A stretch of DNA of 7,279 nucleotides. Origin: Calditrichia bacterium (lineage in GTDB: Bacteria; Calditrichota; Calditrichia; Calditrichales; Calditrichaceae). Position 1 is the first letter of the stretch, and the number at the start of each line of letters is the position of its first letter. A program made the translations under genes and the position numbers. The notes beneath the pieces were generated by a model that was given only the letters and a program-made list of their open reading frames with translations, was not told the origin of the DNA and ran no database searches. This document shows positions 1 to 5,860 of the stretch, one piece after another. The stretch is taken from NCBI GenBank assembly GCA_027039465.1, contig JALWEA010000548.1, positions 1 to 7,279 of the forward strand. Direction: 5' to 3'.

Positions 1-2002
1 GATTGGGAATGTGGGTCGTCTGAATAATTTTACGTACGTTTTCATCCGTTATATCGGCATTACTGTAAAGAAAATCCGAAAAACCGGGTTTCTTTTTACA
101 GGCAAACGAATTATGCAGCACTCCGCGGCGCAAGTCTCCGTCGATCAAGATGGTCGGTAATTTTTGTTGAGCGAAAGTTATGGCCAAATTGCCGGCATTT
201 AAAGATTTACCTTCATCCGGATTGAGCGAAGTAATAAAAATGGATTTTAACTTACGCTCTTTATTGAATAGCAACTGCGTGCGCAAACTTCGATACGCTT
301 CTCCCACCGGCGTAGGCGAATAATCGGCAGTAACCAATTTCGGATCGATACGGGCCGGATCATCAATTTTAACATCGATAATTTCTTTTTCCGTTTTAAT
401 AACCGGAATTTTACCGATCACACGAATCGGAATCGCTTTCTCCAATTCTTCGGAAGTACGAACGGTTTTATCAAAAAAGTCAAGAACGATCACCACAACA
501 ACCGCTACCCCAAGACCCAGAATCAAACCGATCATCAATATTTTCAAATAAGTTTTGAACTTACTAATGGGCAATGGAACAGGTGCATGATCCAAAATAA
601 CCACATCTCCAACCTCAACCGCATCGGCAATTTTGGCTTGATTGTATTTGATTAGCAAAGAAGAATAAACCTGATCGGCTACCGAGCGTTTGCGCTCCAA
701 TTCCGCCAATTTAAGTTCTTTGGCCGGTAATCTGCGAATTTTGCTGGCATTTTCATTGATCTTGCGGTTCAACTCGGCTAATTGCAGGTTCATCTGATTC
801 AATTGATTTTGCGCTGTTAAAACGACCTTCTTTTCCAAGTCGGCCATTTTTTTCGAATTTTCCTTAACATAAGGATGGGTCGGGGAATAAGTACTGAGCA
901 GGCGGCTGCGTTCCGTATTTAGTGTGGTAAATTCCGAAGCTAAGGCCGTGGCCGTGGGCGCACCCTGCGCGGTTAAGAAAGCAATAATTTCATTAAGAAT
1001 GGAATAGCGGTCGTCCCCTTTGCTGGCTTGCAAGCGTTTTAAGAGACCTTCTAATTCATTAATACGATTCAGTAGTTGATTCTTTTGGGCATCATAGTTG
1101 GAAATCCCGGTAATAATGCCCGTTGCATCGGCATTCAGGCCAACCCACGGATTGCGCTCTCTGAAATTCTTCAACTGTTGTTCTGCCTGATCCAGCTCCT
1201 GTTTGGCCGTTTGCAATTGTTCCTTAAGAACGTTCAGAACCTCACGCGTTTGATATTTCTTAAGGTCCAAATTCTCTTTAACAAATTCATCCAGAATCGT
1301 ATTCAATGTTCTGGCAATCAGATGACGATCAACCCCGCTTATTGAAATGGAAAGCAAAGTACGCGCTCTGTTCTTAAACTTGAAACTTAAGGAATTCAAT
1401 AAATTTTCAATGGCCCGATCTCGGGAATTAACCGAATAAATCAATTTATTATGATTATCCCAGTAACTTTTTTTCAAAACCAATCCAACACCGCCGTATT
1501 CAATGGTATTGTTATCAGGATAATCTACCTCGAGCACTTTTTTATCTTCGATGGATCTGTCCTTACTAGTATAATAAAGGATTAACTTATTACCCTGCTT
1601 TCTTAACTCGAATTTCCCTTTCAGATAATTCGGGCGTAAATAGACGCTGTCCACGGCATCGTAACGATCCACCCCGCCAAAACGTACCACAAGGCTAAGC
1701 TTATCAACCACTTTCCCCAAAAAGTTACGACTCATCAAAATCCCGATTTTACTTTCGAATTCAGGCTTGCCGCGTGTGTTCATTTCGTTTAACGATCGCG
1801 TATCCTGGAACTGTAACAGCGCTTGTGTGGTGTAAACAGGTCTCGGACTAAGCTTTAAAGCAACGGCCATGGAAAAAAGAGCCACAAGAATAAAAACGGT
1901 TAAAAACAGCCATTTCTTGCGTTTAAAAAGCCGAATGTAATGGTGCCAATCAAGCTTTGAATCGCTAAAAGCCAAGTCGTTGGATTTTTTTCTACTATTC
2001 AT
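1..2002 (-). CDS. GumC/Wzc-type polysaccharide co-polymerase with BY-kinase domain (3' end beyond window)
   Basis: My translation of the minus strand from the ATG at 2002-2000 stays open for 667 codons to the left edge, so the C-terminus is missing. Order of parts: basic N-terminus; membrane helix about 31-49 (WLFLTVFILVALFSMAVAL); a Wzz-like periplasmic domain; long coiled-coil stretches about 230-440 rich in Glu, Gln, Leu and Lys; a GNVR-like segment about 425-450 (ELKLAELERKRSVADQVY); second membrane helix about 488-508; then a cytoplasmic tyrosine-kinase domain with EAYRSLRTQ (568-576), Walker A TSLNPDEGKS (591-600) and Walker A' TILIDGDLRRG (617-627). Walker B and the C-terminal tyrosine cluster would lie outside. 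Proteins of this build set chain length and gate export by cycles of autophosphorylation with the Wza-type exporter. The start is supported by AAGGA about 8 bases upstream. It lies 20 bases after the export gene, so it is co-transcribed. The Walker A lacks the usual Gly before Glu (Asp596). Family assignment is firm; substrate is unknown. Confidence 0.93.
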   Translation of the reverse strand, partial: MNSRKKSNDLAFSDSKLDWHHYIRLFKRKKWLFLTVFILVALFSMAVALKLSPRPVYTTQALLQFQDTRSLNEMNTRGKPEFESKIGILMSRNFLGKVVDKLSLVVRFGGVDRYDAVDSVYLRPNYLKGKFELRKQGNKLILYYTSKDRSIEDKKVLEVDYPDNNTIEYGGVGLVLKKSYWDNHNKLIYSVNSRDRAIENLLNSLSFKFKNRARTLLSISISGVDRHLIARTLNTILDEFVKENLDLKKYQTREVLNVLKEQLQTAKQELDQAEQQLKNFRERNPWVGLNADATGIITGISNYDAQKNQLLNRINELEGLLKRLQASKGDDRYSILNEIIAFLTAQGAPTATALASEFTTLNTERSRLLSTYSPTHPYVKENSKKMADLEKKVVLTAQNQLNQMNLQLAELNRKINENASKIRRLPAKELKLAELERKRSVADQVYSSLLIKYNQAKIADAVEVGDVVILDHAPVPLPISKFKTYLKILMIGLILGLGVAVVVVIVLDFFDKTVRTSEELEKAIPIRVIGKIPVIKTEKEIIDVKIDDPARIDPKLVTADYSPTPVGEAYRSLRTQLLFNKERKLKSIFITSLNPDEGKSLNAGNLAITFAQQKLPTILIDGDLRRGVLHNSFACKKKPGFSDFLYSNADITDENVRKIIQTTHIPN

Positions 2003-2022
2003 TTTGTAATCCTTCTACATGA

Positions 2023-2742
2023 TTATCTCGTACGCAATATAATCAAATCGCGTTGATATGTATTGTAAATAGCCCAAATCGTAGTTGCAAACGATAAGAC
2101 GGGTAAAACATCCCGCACGTGGTCCCAAAAAGTCGGACGGGTCGGAGAAGGCGTCCAGAAAATATCACCGGATTTGAATCCCATTCGCTTTAATGAAATC
2201 CCCTTCTCGTACAAAGCCACAATATGTTTGGAAAATTCCTTATCCCCGTGTTGCCACTTCAAATCCTTAATACCGTCTTCGGTGAGCGTTCCGCCTGCCA
2301 AATGGACCACATCCCACAGCGAACTGTTAATATCAACGTAATACAGCCCGGGACGCACAAAGCCGCCCAATAAACTTACCCGTACCACAGGCTTCACGTA
2401 AAAATTGGGGAATTTTAAATAGCTTTCAAAATTCTTTTTAAGAAAAGCTCTGAGATCGCTGATAGTCATTTCCGCAACATGAATTTTACCCACAATAGGA
2501 AGCTCGGTATATCCCCGATCGTCAATCGCAAACACGCCGTTTAAAAATGAGGCGGTGTCCGGAAAGGTGGAAATAAAAACCCCGTCTCCTGGAGTGAAAG
2601 GAAATTCCGCCCAATCAGGATCATTATGAGGTACTATCGTGGAATCTTGAGCCAAACCGTAATGAACCATTCCTAAAATAAAGATTAGACTCAACACCAA
2701 GGTTAATCTCTGAGATACATTTTTCATGGTTTTAATTCCCAT
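2023..2742 (-). CDS. Wza-like polysaccharide export protein (Poly_export + SLBB)
   Basis: A 239-residue periplasmic or outer-membrane exporter component. Residues about 6-31 form a signal peptide (basic MKNVSQR, hydrophobic core, likely cleavage near GLA/Q at 31-32). The Poly_export domain spans about 48-118, beginning FTPGDGVFIS, with the typical run DDRGYTELPIVGKIHV. An SLBB-like domain follows (about 121-195, VSLLGGFVRPGLYYV then DVVHLAGG). A hydrophobic helix at about 213-227 sits near the basic C-terminus. Family members form a ring or channel that carries EPS or capsule across the periplasm and outer membrane, docked on a Wzc-type partner, which is the next gene. No lipobox cysteine is present, unlike classical Wza, so outer-membrane anchoring may rely on the C-terminal helix. 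The start is uncertain: ATG 2742 lies one base after the preceding stop, while the in-frame ATG at 2727 (residue 6) gives a more typical signal peptide. Either way translation is probably coupled to the STAS gene. Confidence 0.9.
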   Translation of the reverse strand: MGIKTMKNVSQRLTLVLSLIFILGMVHYGLAQDSTIVPHNDPDWAEFPFTPGDGVFISTFPDTASFLNGVFAIDDRGYTELPIVGKIHVAEMTISDLRAFLKKNFESYLKFPNFYVKPVVRVSLLGGFVRPGLYYVDINSSLWDVVHLAGGTLTEDGIKDLKWQHGDKEFSKHIVALYEKGISLKRMGFKSGDIFWTPSPTRPTFWDHVRDVLPVLSFATTIWAIYNTYQRDLIILRTR

Positions 2743-2743
2743 T

Positions 2744-3574
2744 TTAACATGACCTGTAAAAGCGATAACGCTTTTCTTTGGTATTTAAATCCATTTCTTT
2801 TAGCAGGCGATATAACTTAAAGATGCCGATTTTTGTATTCCCGAATTGTTCGTGACGCAAAATTTTACGAATACCGAATAATCCGACCAATGGATTCTGA
2901 GCAACTACTTTTTTAATTTTTTCCTGTATGGGTAATTCGGCCAATTTCACATCTTGTTTAATTAATTGAGGCGAAAATTCGTGTATGGTCTCTTTTCTAA
3001 AATCCATTGCCGTAAAAAGCGTGTCTTCCTTTTTAGTTTTATTTTCCGGCTTATCGGGCGAAGACGGTTCTGCAATTTGTTCGATTTCTTCCAAATCGAT
3101 CTCTTCAACCGTTTCTTCTTCCTCCACATCTTTCAAATCAACGGCAGTTTCATCCAAATCCGGGCTTCCATTACTTTCTTCCTCGATTTCTCCTATTACC
3201 ATATCCAATTCTTCCTGCTCTTTGCGAAAAGAAGCCGCGGCAGCCTCAACAGACGGATAGTCTTCCAAAATATGGTAAAATTCAAGCATTTGGTAAACTT
3301 CATAAATTTCGGGACGCATACTAGCCAATTTAATATCGCCGCCTTTATCTCGAAATCGTTTAATTTCACCTACAAAAACACCCCAGCCGGCACTACTCAT
3401 ATAATACACATTACTAAAGTCGACAATAACACGATAGCATCCGCTCTCAATAATGTTATCAAAGAGTTTTTCCAATTGGTAGCTATTGGATTGATCGACA
3501 TGGCCGCCCAATTCAACGACCATTACGTCGCCACTTTGATCGGCAAATTTGGATTCGATTTGTAATTTTTCCAT
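2744..3574 (-). CDS. STAS-domain protein with acidic linker and C-terminal HTH-like domain
   Basis: A 276-residue three-part protein. Residues 1-115 are a STAS domain of the SpoIIAA anti-anti-sigma type: an early VVELGGHVDQSNS strand-turn, then VIVDFSNVYYMSSAGWGVFV. Ser61 aligns with the phosphoacceptor Ser58 of SpoIIAA, while the Asp before it is replaced by Ser60. Residues about 117-170 are a low-complexity linker rich in Glu and Asp. Residues about 185-276 are basic; 216-270 read as three helices with NPLVGLFGIRKILR and IGIFKLYRLLKEMDL, closely resembling the HTH_21-type DNA-binding segment of IS3-family transposases and related winged helices. By family knowledge, STAS proteins switch partners by Ser phosphorylation. 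The inference here is a phospho-switched DNA- or protein-binding regulator of the EPS operon. No kinase or phosphatase partner lies in the window. The start is supported by AAGGTGA close upstream. Its stop precedes the export gene ATG by one base. The STAS call is firm; the C-terminal function is inferred. Confidence 0.88.
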   Translation of the reverse strand: MEKLQIESKFADQSGDVMVVELGGHVDQSNSYQLEKLFDNIIESGCYRVIVDFSNVYYMSSAGWGVFVGEIKRFRDKGGDIKLASMRPEIYEVYQMLEFYHILEDYPSVEAAAASFRKEQEELDMVIGEIEEESNGSPDLDETAVDLKDVEEEETVEEIDLEEIEQIAEPSSPDKPENKTKKEDTLFTAMDFRKETIHEFSPQLIKQDVKLAELPIQEKIKKVVAQNPLVGLFGIRKILRHEQFGNTKIGIFKLYRLLKEMDLNTKEKRYRFYRSC

Positions 3575-3606
3575 TGAATCACCTTTTTATTTATGGCTCC
3601 GCCACC

Positions 3607-3638
3607 TTAATTACAGGGCATCAATCCCCTGTAATTAA
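3607..3638. repeat. Perfect 12-bp hairpin in the STAS leader
   Basis: Arms TTAATTACAGGG (3607-3618) and CCCTGTAATTAA (3627-3638) are exact inverse complements with an 8-base loop. In the minus-strand transcript it ends about 32 bases before the STAS ATG and leaves the Shine-Dalgarno free. No T run follows, so it is not an intrinsic terminator. An operator, an RNA-stability stem or part of a leader switch are possible. Confidence 0.65.
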
Positions 3639-3645
3639 ATTATGC

Positions 3646-3661
3646 TTATGTAATAACATAA
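3646..3661. repeat. Short inverted repeat in the STAS leader
   Basis: Perfect 6-base arms TTATGT and ACATAA surround a 4-base AATA loop. It lies between the two larger inverted repeats of this leader. Alone it could be chance in AT-rich DNA; the clustering makes it worth recording. Confidence 0.4.
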
Positions 3662-3685
3662 CCAATTCTAAAAATAAAATTTTTC

Positions 3686-3719
3686 GTGTTAAGATACATT
3701 ATTTTTTGTGTCTTAACAC
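3686..3719. repeat. 34-base inverted repeat over the candidate promoter
   Basis: Perfect 9-base arms GTGTTAAGA (3686-3694) and TCTTAACAC (3711-3719) extend inward by a G/T wobble and three more pairs, leaving an 8-base loop rich in T. There is no T run directly after the stem on either strand that would make it a good terminator. Its position across a candidate -10 favours an operator or a folded leader element. Confidence 0.6.
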
Positions 3720-3727
3720 TTTTGCAA
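3698..3727 (-). promoter_or_regulatory. Candidate promoter for STAS-export-Wzc genes
   Basis: Reading the minus strand, TTGCAA (3727-3722) as -35 and AATAAT (3703-3698) as -10 are 18 bases apart and fit a sigma70-type promoter at 4 of 6 and 5 of 6 positions. Transcription would begin near 3690 and give a leader of roughly 115 bases. The -10 and spacer lie inside the large inverted repeat at 3686-3719, which would suit operator control. In such AT-rich DNA promoter-like hexamers arise by chance, so this is tentative. Confidence 0.35.
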
Positions 3728-3791
3728 ATGTTCTTCAGGGTCAATTGTGAAAATCGTCCTGTTTTGAAAAAAAATTAATTTTTAATCTAAT

Positions 3792-4754
3792 TTATTGGCC
3801 TTCGCCTCGTAAAACAACTAAGACGGTTTTTAATAATATTTTAAGATTGAATAGAAAAGAATTTCGATTTTCAATATACTCGATATCTTTCTTTATTTTC
3901 TCTTTTACGTCTTCAATAGTTTCGTCATAACCGACCGTCACTTGAGCTAATCCCGTAATGCCGGGTTTGGTTTTAAGTCGGGCCATATAAAACGGAATTT
4001 GTTTTTTAAATTGATTGGCAAAAAAGGGACGCTCCGGCCTTGGGCCAATAAAACTCATATCCCCTTTAAGAACGTTTAATAATTGCGGCAGTTCATCAAT
4101 TCTTGTTTTTCGTAAAAAACGTCCCACTTTGGTTACCCGAGGGTCCTGTTTGGTCGCCCAGGCCGGACCGGTTTTCTTCTCAGCATCCTGAACCATTGAA
4201 CGAAATTTATGCACGGCAAATACTCTCCCCCCGTGGCCCAACCTTTGCTGAGAGTAAATAATAGGACCAGGGGTTTCTAATTTTATTGCAATCGCCACTA
4301 TTATAAACAATGGAAACAGCAGAATCAACAATGTCAAAGAAACAAAAATGTCAAAAAATCGCCTGAAACCAAATTCCCTAGGACTAAGGACTTGTTTTAT
4401 CACATGACGAACCACATGATCATAATCGGAATCGTAAGCGTCCGAGACTATCGAATACTCAATATGATTGCTATTGCATAACTCAATAATTCGCGGTAAA
4501 TAAATTTTTTCAGGAGGTGAAAGGACAATCAGAACATCGGTAATATTATATTTCCGAACAACCTCGGCAAAATTTTCAAGATCTCCGAGAACGGGAACAT
4601 TCTTGTAATGACGCTTACGGTCATTCCCCTCGGGACGAATAAAACCGCGAACATTATACCCTAAGGCCGGGACTTCCAAAAGTCGGTCGTATAAAGTAAC
4701 CGCTTCAACATTCCAACCAATGATCAATGTATTCTTTTGCGGAGGGCTTTGCAT
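3792..4754 (-). CDS. Polyprenyl-phosphate sugar-1-phosphate transferase (WcaJ/PglC-like initiating transferase)
   Basis: This 320-residue enzyme probably moves a sugar 1-phosphate from a UDP-sugar to undecaprenyl phosphate on the inner membrane, the first committed step of EPS assembly. The C-terminal half is the bacterial sugar transferase catalytic domain: membrane helix about 133-158 with a central Pro148 (the helix-break expected of a re-entrant monotopic helix), KFRSM (183-187), the catalytic Asp-Glu pair in RIDELPQ (D220, E221), KGDMSFIGPRP (230-240) and KPGITGLAQV (263-272). Residues about 8-80 are a Rossmann-like fold (LIIGWNVEAVTLYDRLL, then VPVLGDLENF), the CoA_binding_3-like domain of WbaP/WcaJ proteins. 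Unlike those proteins (about 450-480 residues), no block of four or five N-terminal membrane helices precedes it. The start ATG has AAAGGGA just upstream. A 217-base leader separates it from the STAS gene, with no convincing terminator, so read-through is possible. The sugar specificity cannot be read from the sequence. Confidence 0.93.
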   Translation of the reverse strand: MQSPPQKNTLIIGWNVEAVTLYDRLLEVPALGYNVRGFIRPEGNDRKRHYKNVPVLGDLENFAEVVRKYNITDVLIVLSPPEKIYLPRIIELCNSNHIEYSIVSDAYDSDYDHVVRHVIKQVLSPREFGFRRFFDIFVSLTLLILLFPLFIIVAIAIKLETPGPIIYSQQRLGHGGRVFAVHKFRSMVQDAEKKTGPAWATKQDPRVTKVGRFLRKTRIDELPQLLNVLKGDMSFIGPRPERPFFANQFKKQIPFYMARLKTKPGITGLAQVTVGYDETIEDVKEKIKKDIEYIENRNSFLFNLKILLKTVLVVLRGEGQ

Positions 4755-5106
4755 TCTTTCCCTTTGATTAAACCAAATTCCATTTAAACAGTTACAAGTT
4801 TACGAATTTCCATCATTTTTGATGTGTTATAAATCAATTCGGAATTTTTTTGTATTTTGCCAAGTATATTCCGAATCGGGTTAGGCAATATCCTTTGCCT
4901 GAGATTAAACCGAACTTTACAAAAAAATTGCTAAAAACCGATTGAGAAATCTCAATTTTTAAGCCTTAGCTTAAAACGCTTAATTATTAATATTTTTAAA
5001 CTTTTTTATTGATCGGAAAAAAAATCAATATTTTAAGCAAAAAAATCACAAAAGTGATAATAAGAATTGTAATACTGAAATTATCGACTTTTTAATTCTT
5101 TTGGCA
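4755..5106 (-). other. AT-rich, hairpin-crowded leader of the transferase gene
   Basis: No gene is visible here. Several short inverted repeats are present: ATTCGGAAT/ATTCCGAAT (4837-4845 with 4868-4876), AGGCAA/TTGCCT (4883-4888 with 4895-4900), ATTGAGA/TCTCAAT (4941-4947 with 4950-4956), TTTTAAGC/GCTTAAAA (4957-4964 with 4969-4976), TATTGAT/ATCAATA (5007-5013 with 5024-5030) and ATCAC/GTGAT (5045-5049 with 5054-5058). The first two abut, and the third and fourth are directly adjacent. No known riboswitch class is recognised. Some of these stems will be chance given the base composition. Confidence 0.5.
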
Positions 5107-5134
5107 TTTATACCATCCGATGCAAAGAATTCAA
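5107..5134 (-). promoter_or_regulatory. Candidate promoter for the sugar transferase gene
   Basis: On the minus strand TTGAAT (5134-5129) and TATAAA (5112-5107) are separated by 16 bases and match the sigma70 consensus at 4 of 6 and 5 of 6 positions. Transcription would start near 5100, giving a 5' leader of about 345 bases before the transferase ATG. It lies where the sequence changes from the more GC-rich repeat island to AT-rich DNA. Tentative. Confidence 0.35.
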
Positions 5135-5191
5135 TCCTAAACTTAACAATTAAAATGATAACCAGTTAAAGAACAAGTCATTGCGATGTTG

Positions 5192-5213
5192 GGAACCATA
5201 GCTAGCGCCATGG
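5192..5213. repeat. Direct repeat copy A (hairpin-forming)
   Basis: A 22-base unit starting GGAACCA and ending CGCCATGG, matching copy B at 5654-5675 in 18 of 22 positions. Within it CCATAGC (5196-5202) and GCCATGG (5207-5213) pair around a 4-base loop with one A/C mismatch, which becomes a G-U pair in minus-strand RNA. Confidence 0.6.
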
Positions 5214-5274
5214 ATTATTAAGTTAGTGACATGATTGCCTTTAAAACCCACCCCCATCCCCTTCCTGCTAACGC

Positions 5275-5287
5275 CCCGATGCTCGGG
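5275..5287. repeat. CCCGA/TCGGG hairpin 1
   Basis: Perfect 5-base arms CCCGA and TCGGG around a TGC loop, nested inside the imperfect dyad CACCCC...GGGGTG (5249-5307). The sequence type is like hairpin 2 at 5581-5595. No T run follows on either strand, so it is unlikely to be a terminator. Confidence 0.5.
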
Positions 5288-5580
5288 ATTTTCAACATGG
5301 AGGGGTGCCTCTTTGATTTTATCCGTTCATATAATTGGTGAAGTATTGAAGCTAATTGCTCACAGATTTCAAAGAACGCGACCGGTTCCCGAGTGATTCT
5401 GACGGACTTGTAGGTGCGAACGCAGCGAGCAAAGCAGCGATCCCTTCCAAAGCAGCAACAGATTTACTGAATTCTTAGTTCCGACGCAGTTACTCGGTAT
5501 TCGGCCACAATTTTGAGTGCCAGTGGGCGAATAATCACTTCAATTCAAAAATTCACCAAATGCCCGCAGTTAATTGGGCT

Positions 5581-5595
5581 TCCCGAGAATCGGGA
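5581..5595. repeat. CCCGA/TCGGG hairpin 2
   Basis: Perfect 6-base arms TCCCGA and TCGGGA around a GAA loop. It shares its core with hairpin 1 about 300 bases away, suggesting a recurring intergenic motif rather than two independent accidents. Confidence 0.5.
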
Positions 5596-5653
5596 CCGGA
5601 GATGGGTTTAAATATTGCAATTGCGAGCCTATTATGTCAATAGTAGTAGGCGC

Positions 5654-5675
5654 GGAACCACGGCATGCGCCATGG
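5654..5675. repeat. Direct repeat copy B (hairpin-forming)
   Basis: Second copy of the 22-base unit. CCACGGC (5658-5664) and GCCATGG (5669-5675) pair around a 4-base loop with one C/A mismatch, again a G-U pair in minus-strand RNA. An outer GGA/TCC (5654-5656 with 5676-5678) lengthens the stem after a one-base bulge. Confidence 0.6.
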
Positions 5676-5800
5676 TCCTGACCTCGTGGCACAAAAAACG
5701 CTCAATTTATGTCAAAGCATTGCCGACCGCCCGAATGATAACTTTATTTATCTCAGGTTAATTCCCCGTTAGCGATTTAATTTAAGTAAAACGGTTTTAT

Positions 5801-5837
5801 AAAAAAAAAGCCAGAGCACATCAACCGTGATCTGGCT
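5801..5837 (-). terminator. Intrinsic terminator after frr
   Basis: On the minus strand the arms AGCCAGA and TCTGGCT pair perfectly (5831-5837 with 5809-5815). After one T/C mismatch, CAC/GTG extends the stem around a short loop. The stem is followed at once by a run of nine T (5809-5801). It lies about 24 bases past the frr stop and ends the tsf-pyrH-frr transcript. There is no convergent gene for it to serve on the plus strand. Confidence 0.93.
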
Positions 5838-5860
5838 AAAAAGGATTTAAAATTTAAAGA

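Larger units (their letters stand above)
5165..5770. other. Non-coding island with repeat-like sequence
   Basis: This stretch upstream of the transferase promoter is visibly richer in G and C than the flanking intergenic DNA and shows no convincing open frame on either strand. It holds a diverged 22-base direct repeat pair, two CCCGA/TCGGG hairpins, an imperfect CACCCC/GGGGTG dyad (5249-5254 with 5302-5307), and phrases such as GCGAACGCAGCGAGCAAAGC that resemble the dispersed intergenic repeats seen in many environmental bacterial genomes. No tRNA, rRNA or transposase remnant was recognised. Its nature as dispersed repeat DNA is inferred. Confidence 0.45.

Noticed and set aside
1076..1345. 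Plus-strand open frame opposite the Wzc-like gene
   Set aside because: Its Leu/Phe-rich product mirrors the coiled-coil coding on the minus strand, which is in an open 667-codon frame.
2744..2930. C-terminus of the STAS protein as a remnant of an IS3 insertion
   Set aside because: There is no downstream DDE domain, no terminal inverted repeats and the frame is intact and ends cleanly one base before the next gene; a domain fusion is more likely.
2966..3565. 199-codon open frame on the plus strand opposite the STAS gene
   Set aside because: It is antisense to a gene with clear STAS homology, has a Phe/Ile-rich unfamiliar composition and no recognisable domain; it is a shadow of the minus-strand reading.
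3595..3606. GGTGGCGGAGCC in the STAS leader, reminiscent of the ops/JUMPstart GGCGGTAG of polysaccharide operons
   Set aside because: It matches only if a base is skipped, and no RfaH/NusG-like gene is in view; too short to support the call.
3686..3719. Reading the dyad as the terminator of the transferase gene
   Set aside because: The minus-strand stem is followed by GAAAAATTTT rather than a T run, and its arms are AT-rich.
5165..5770. Possible tRNA, CRISPR array or transposase fragment in the large gap
   Set aside because: No cloverleaf with a T-loop and acceptor stem, no regularly spaced identical repeats and no recognisable transposase peptide in any frame.
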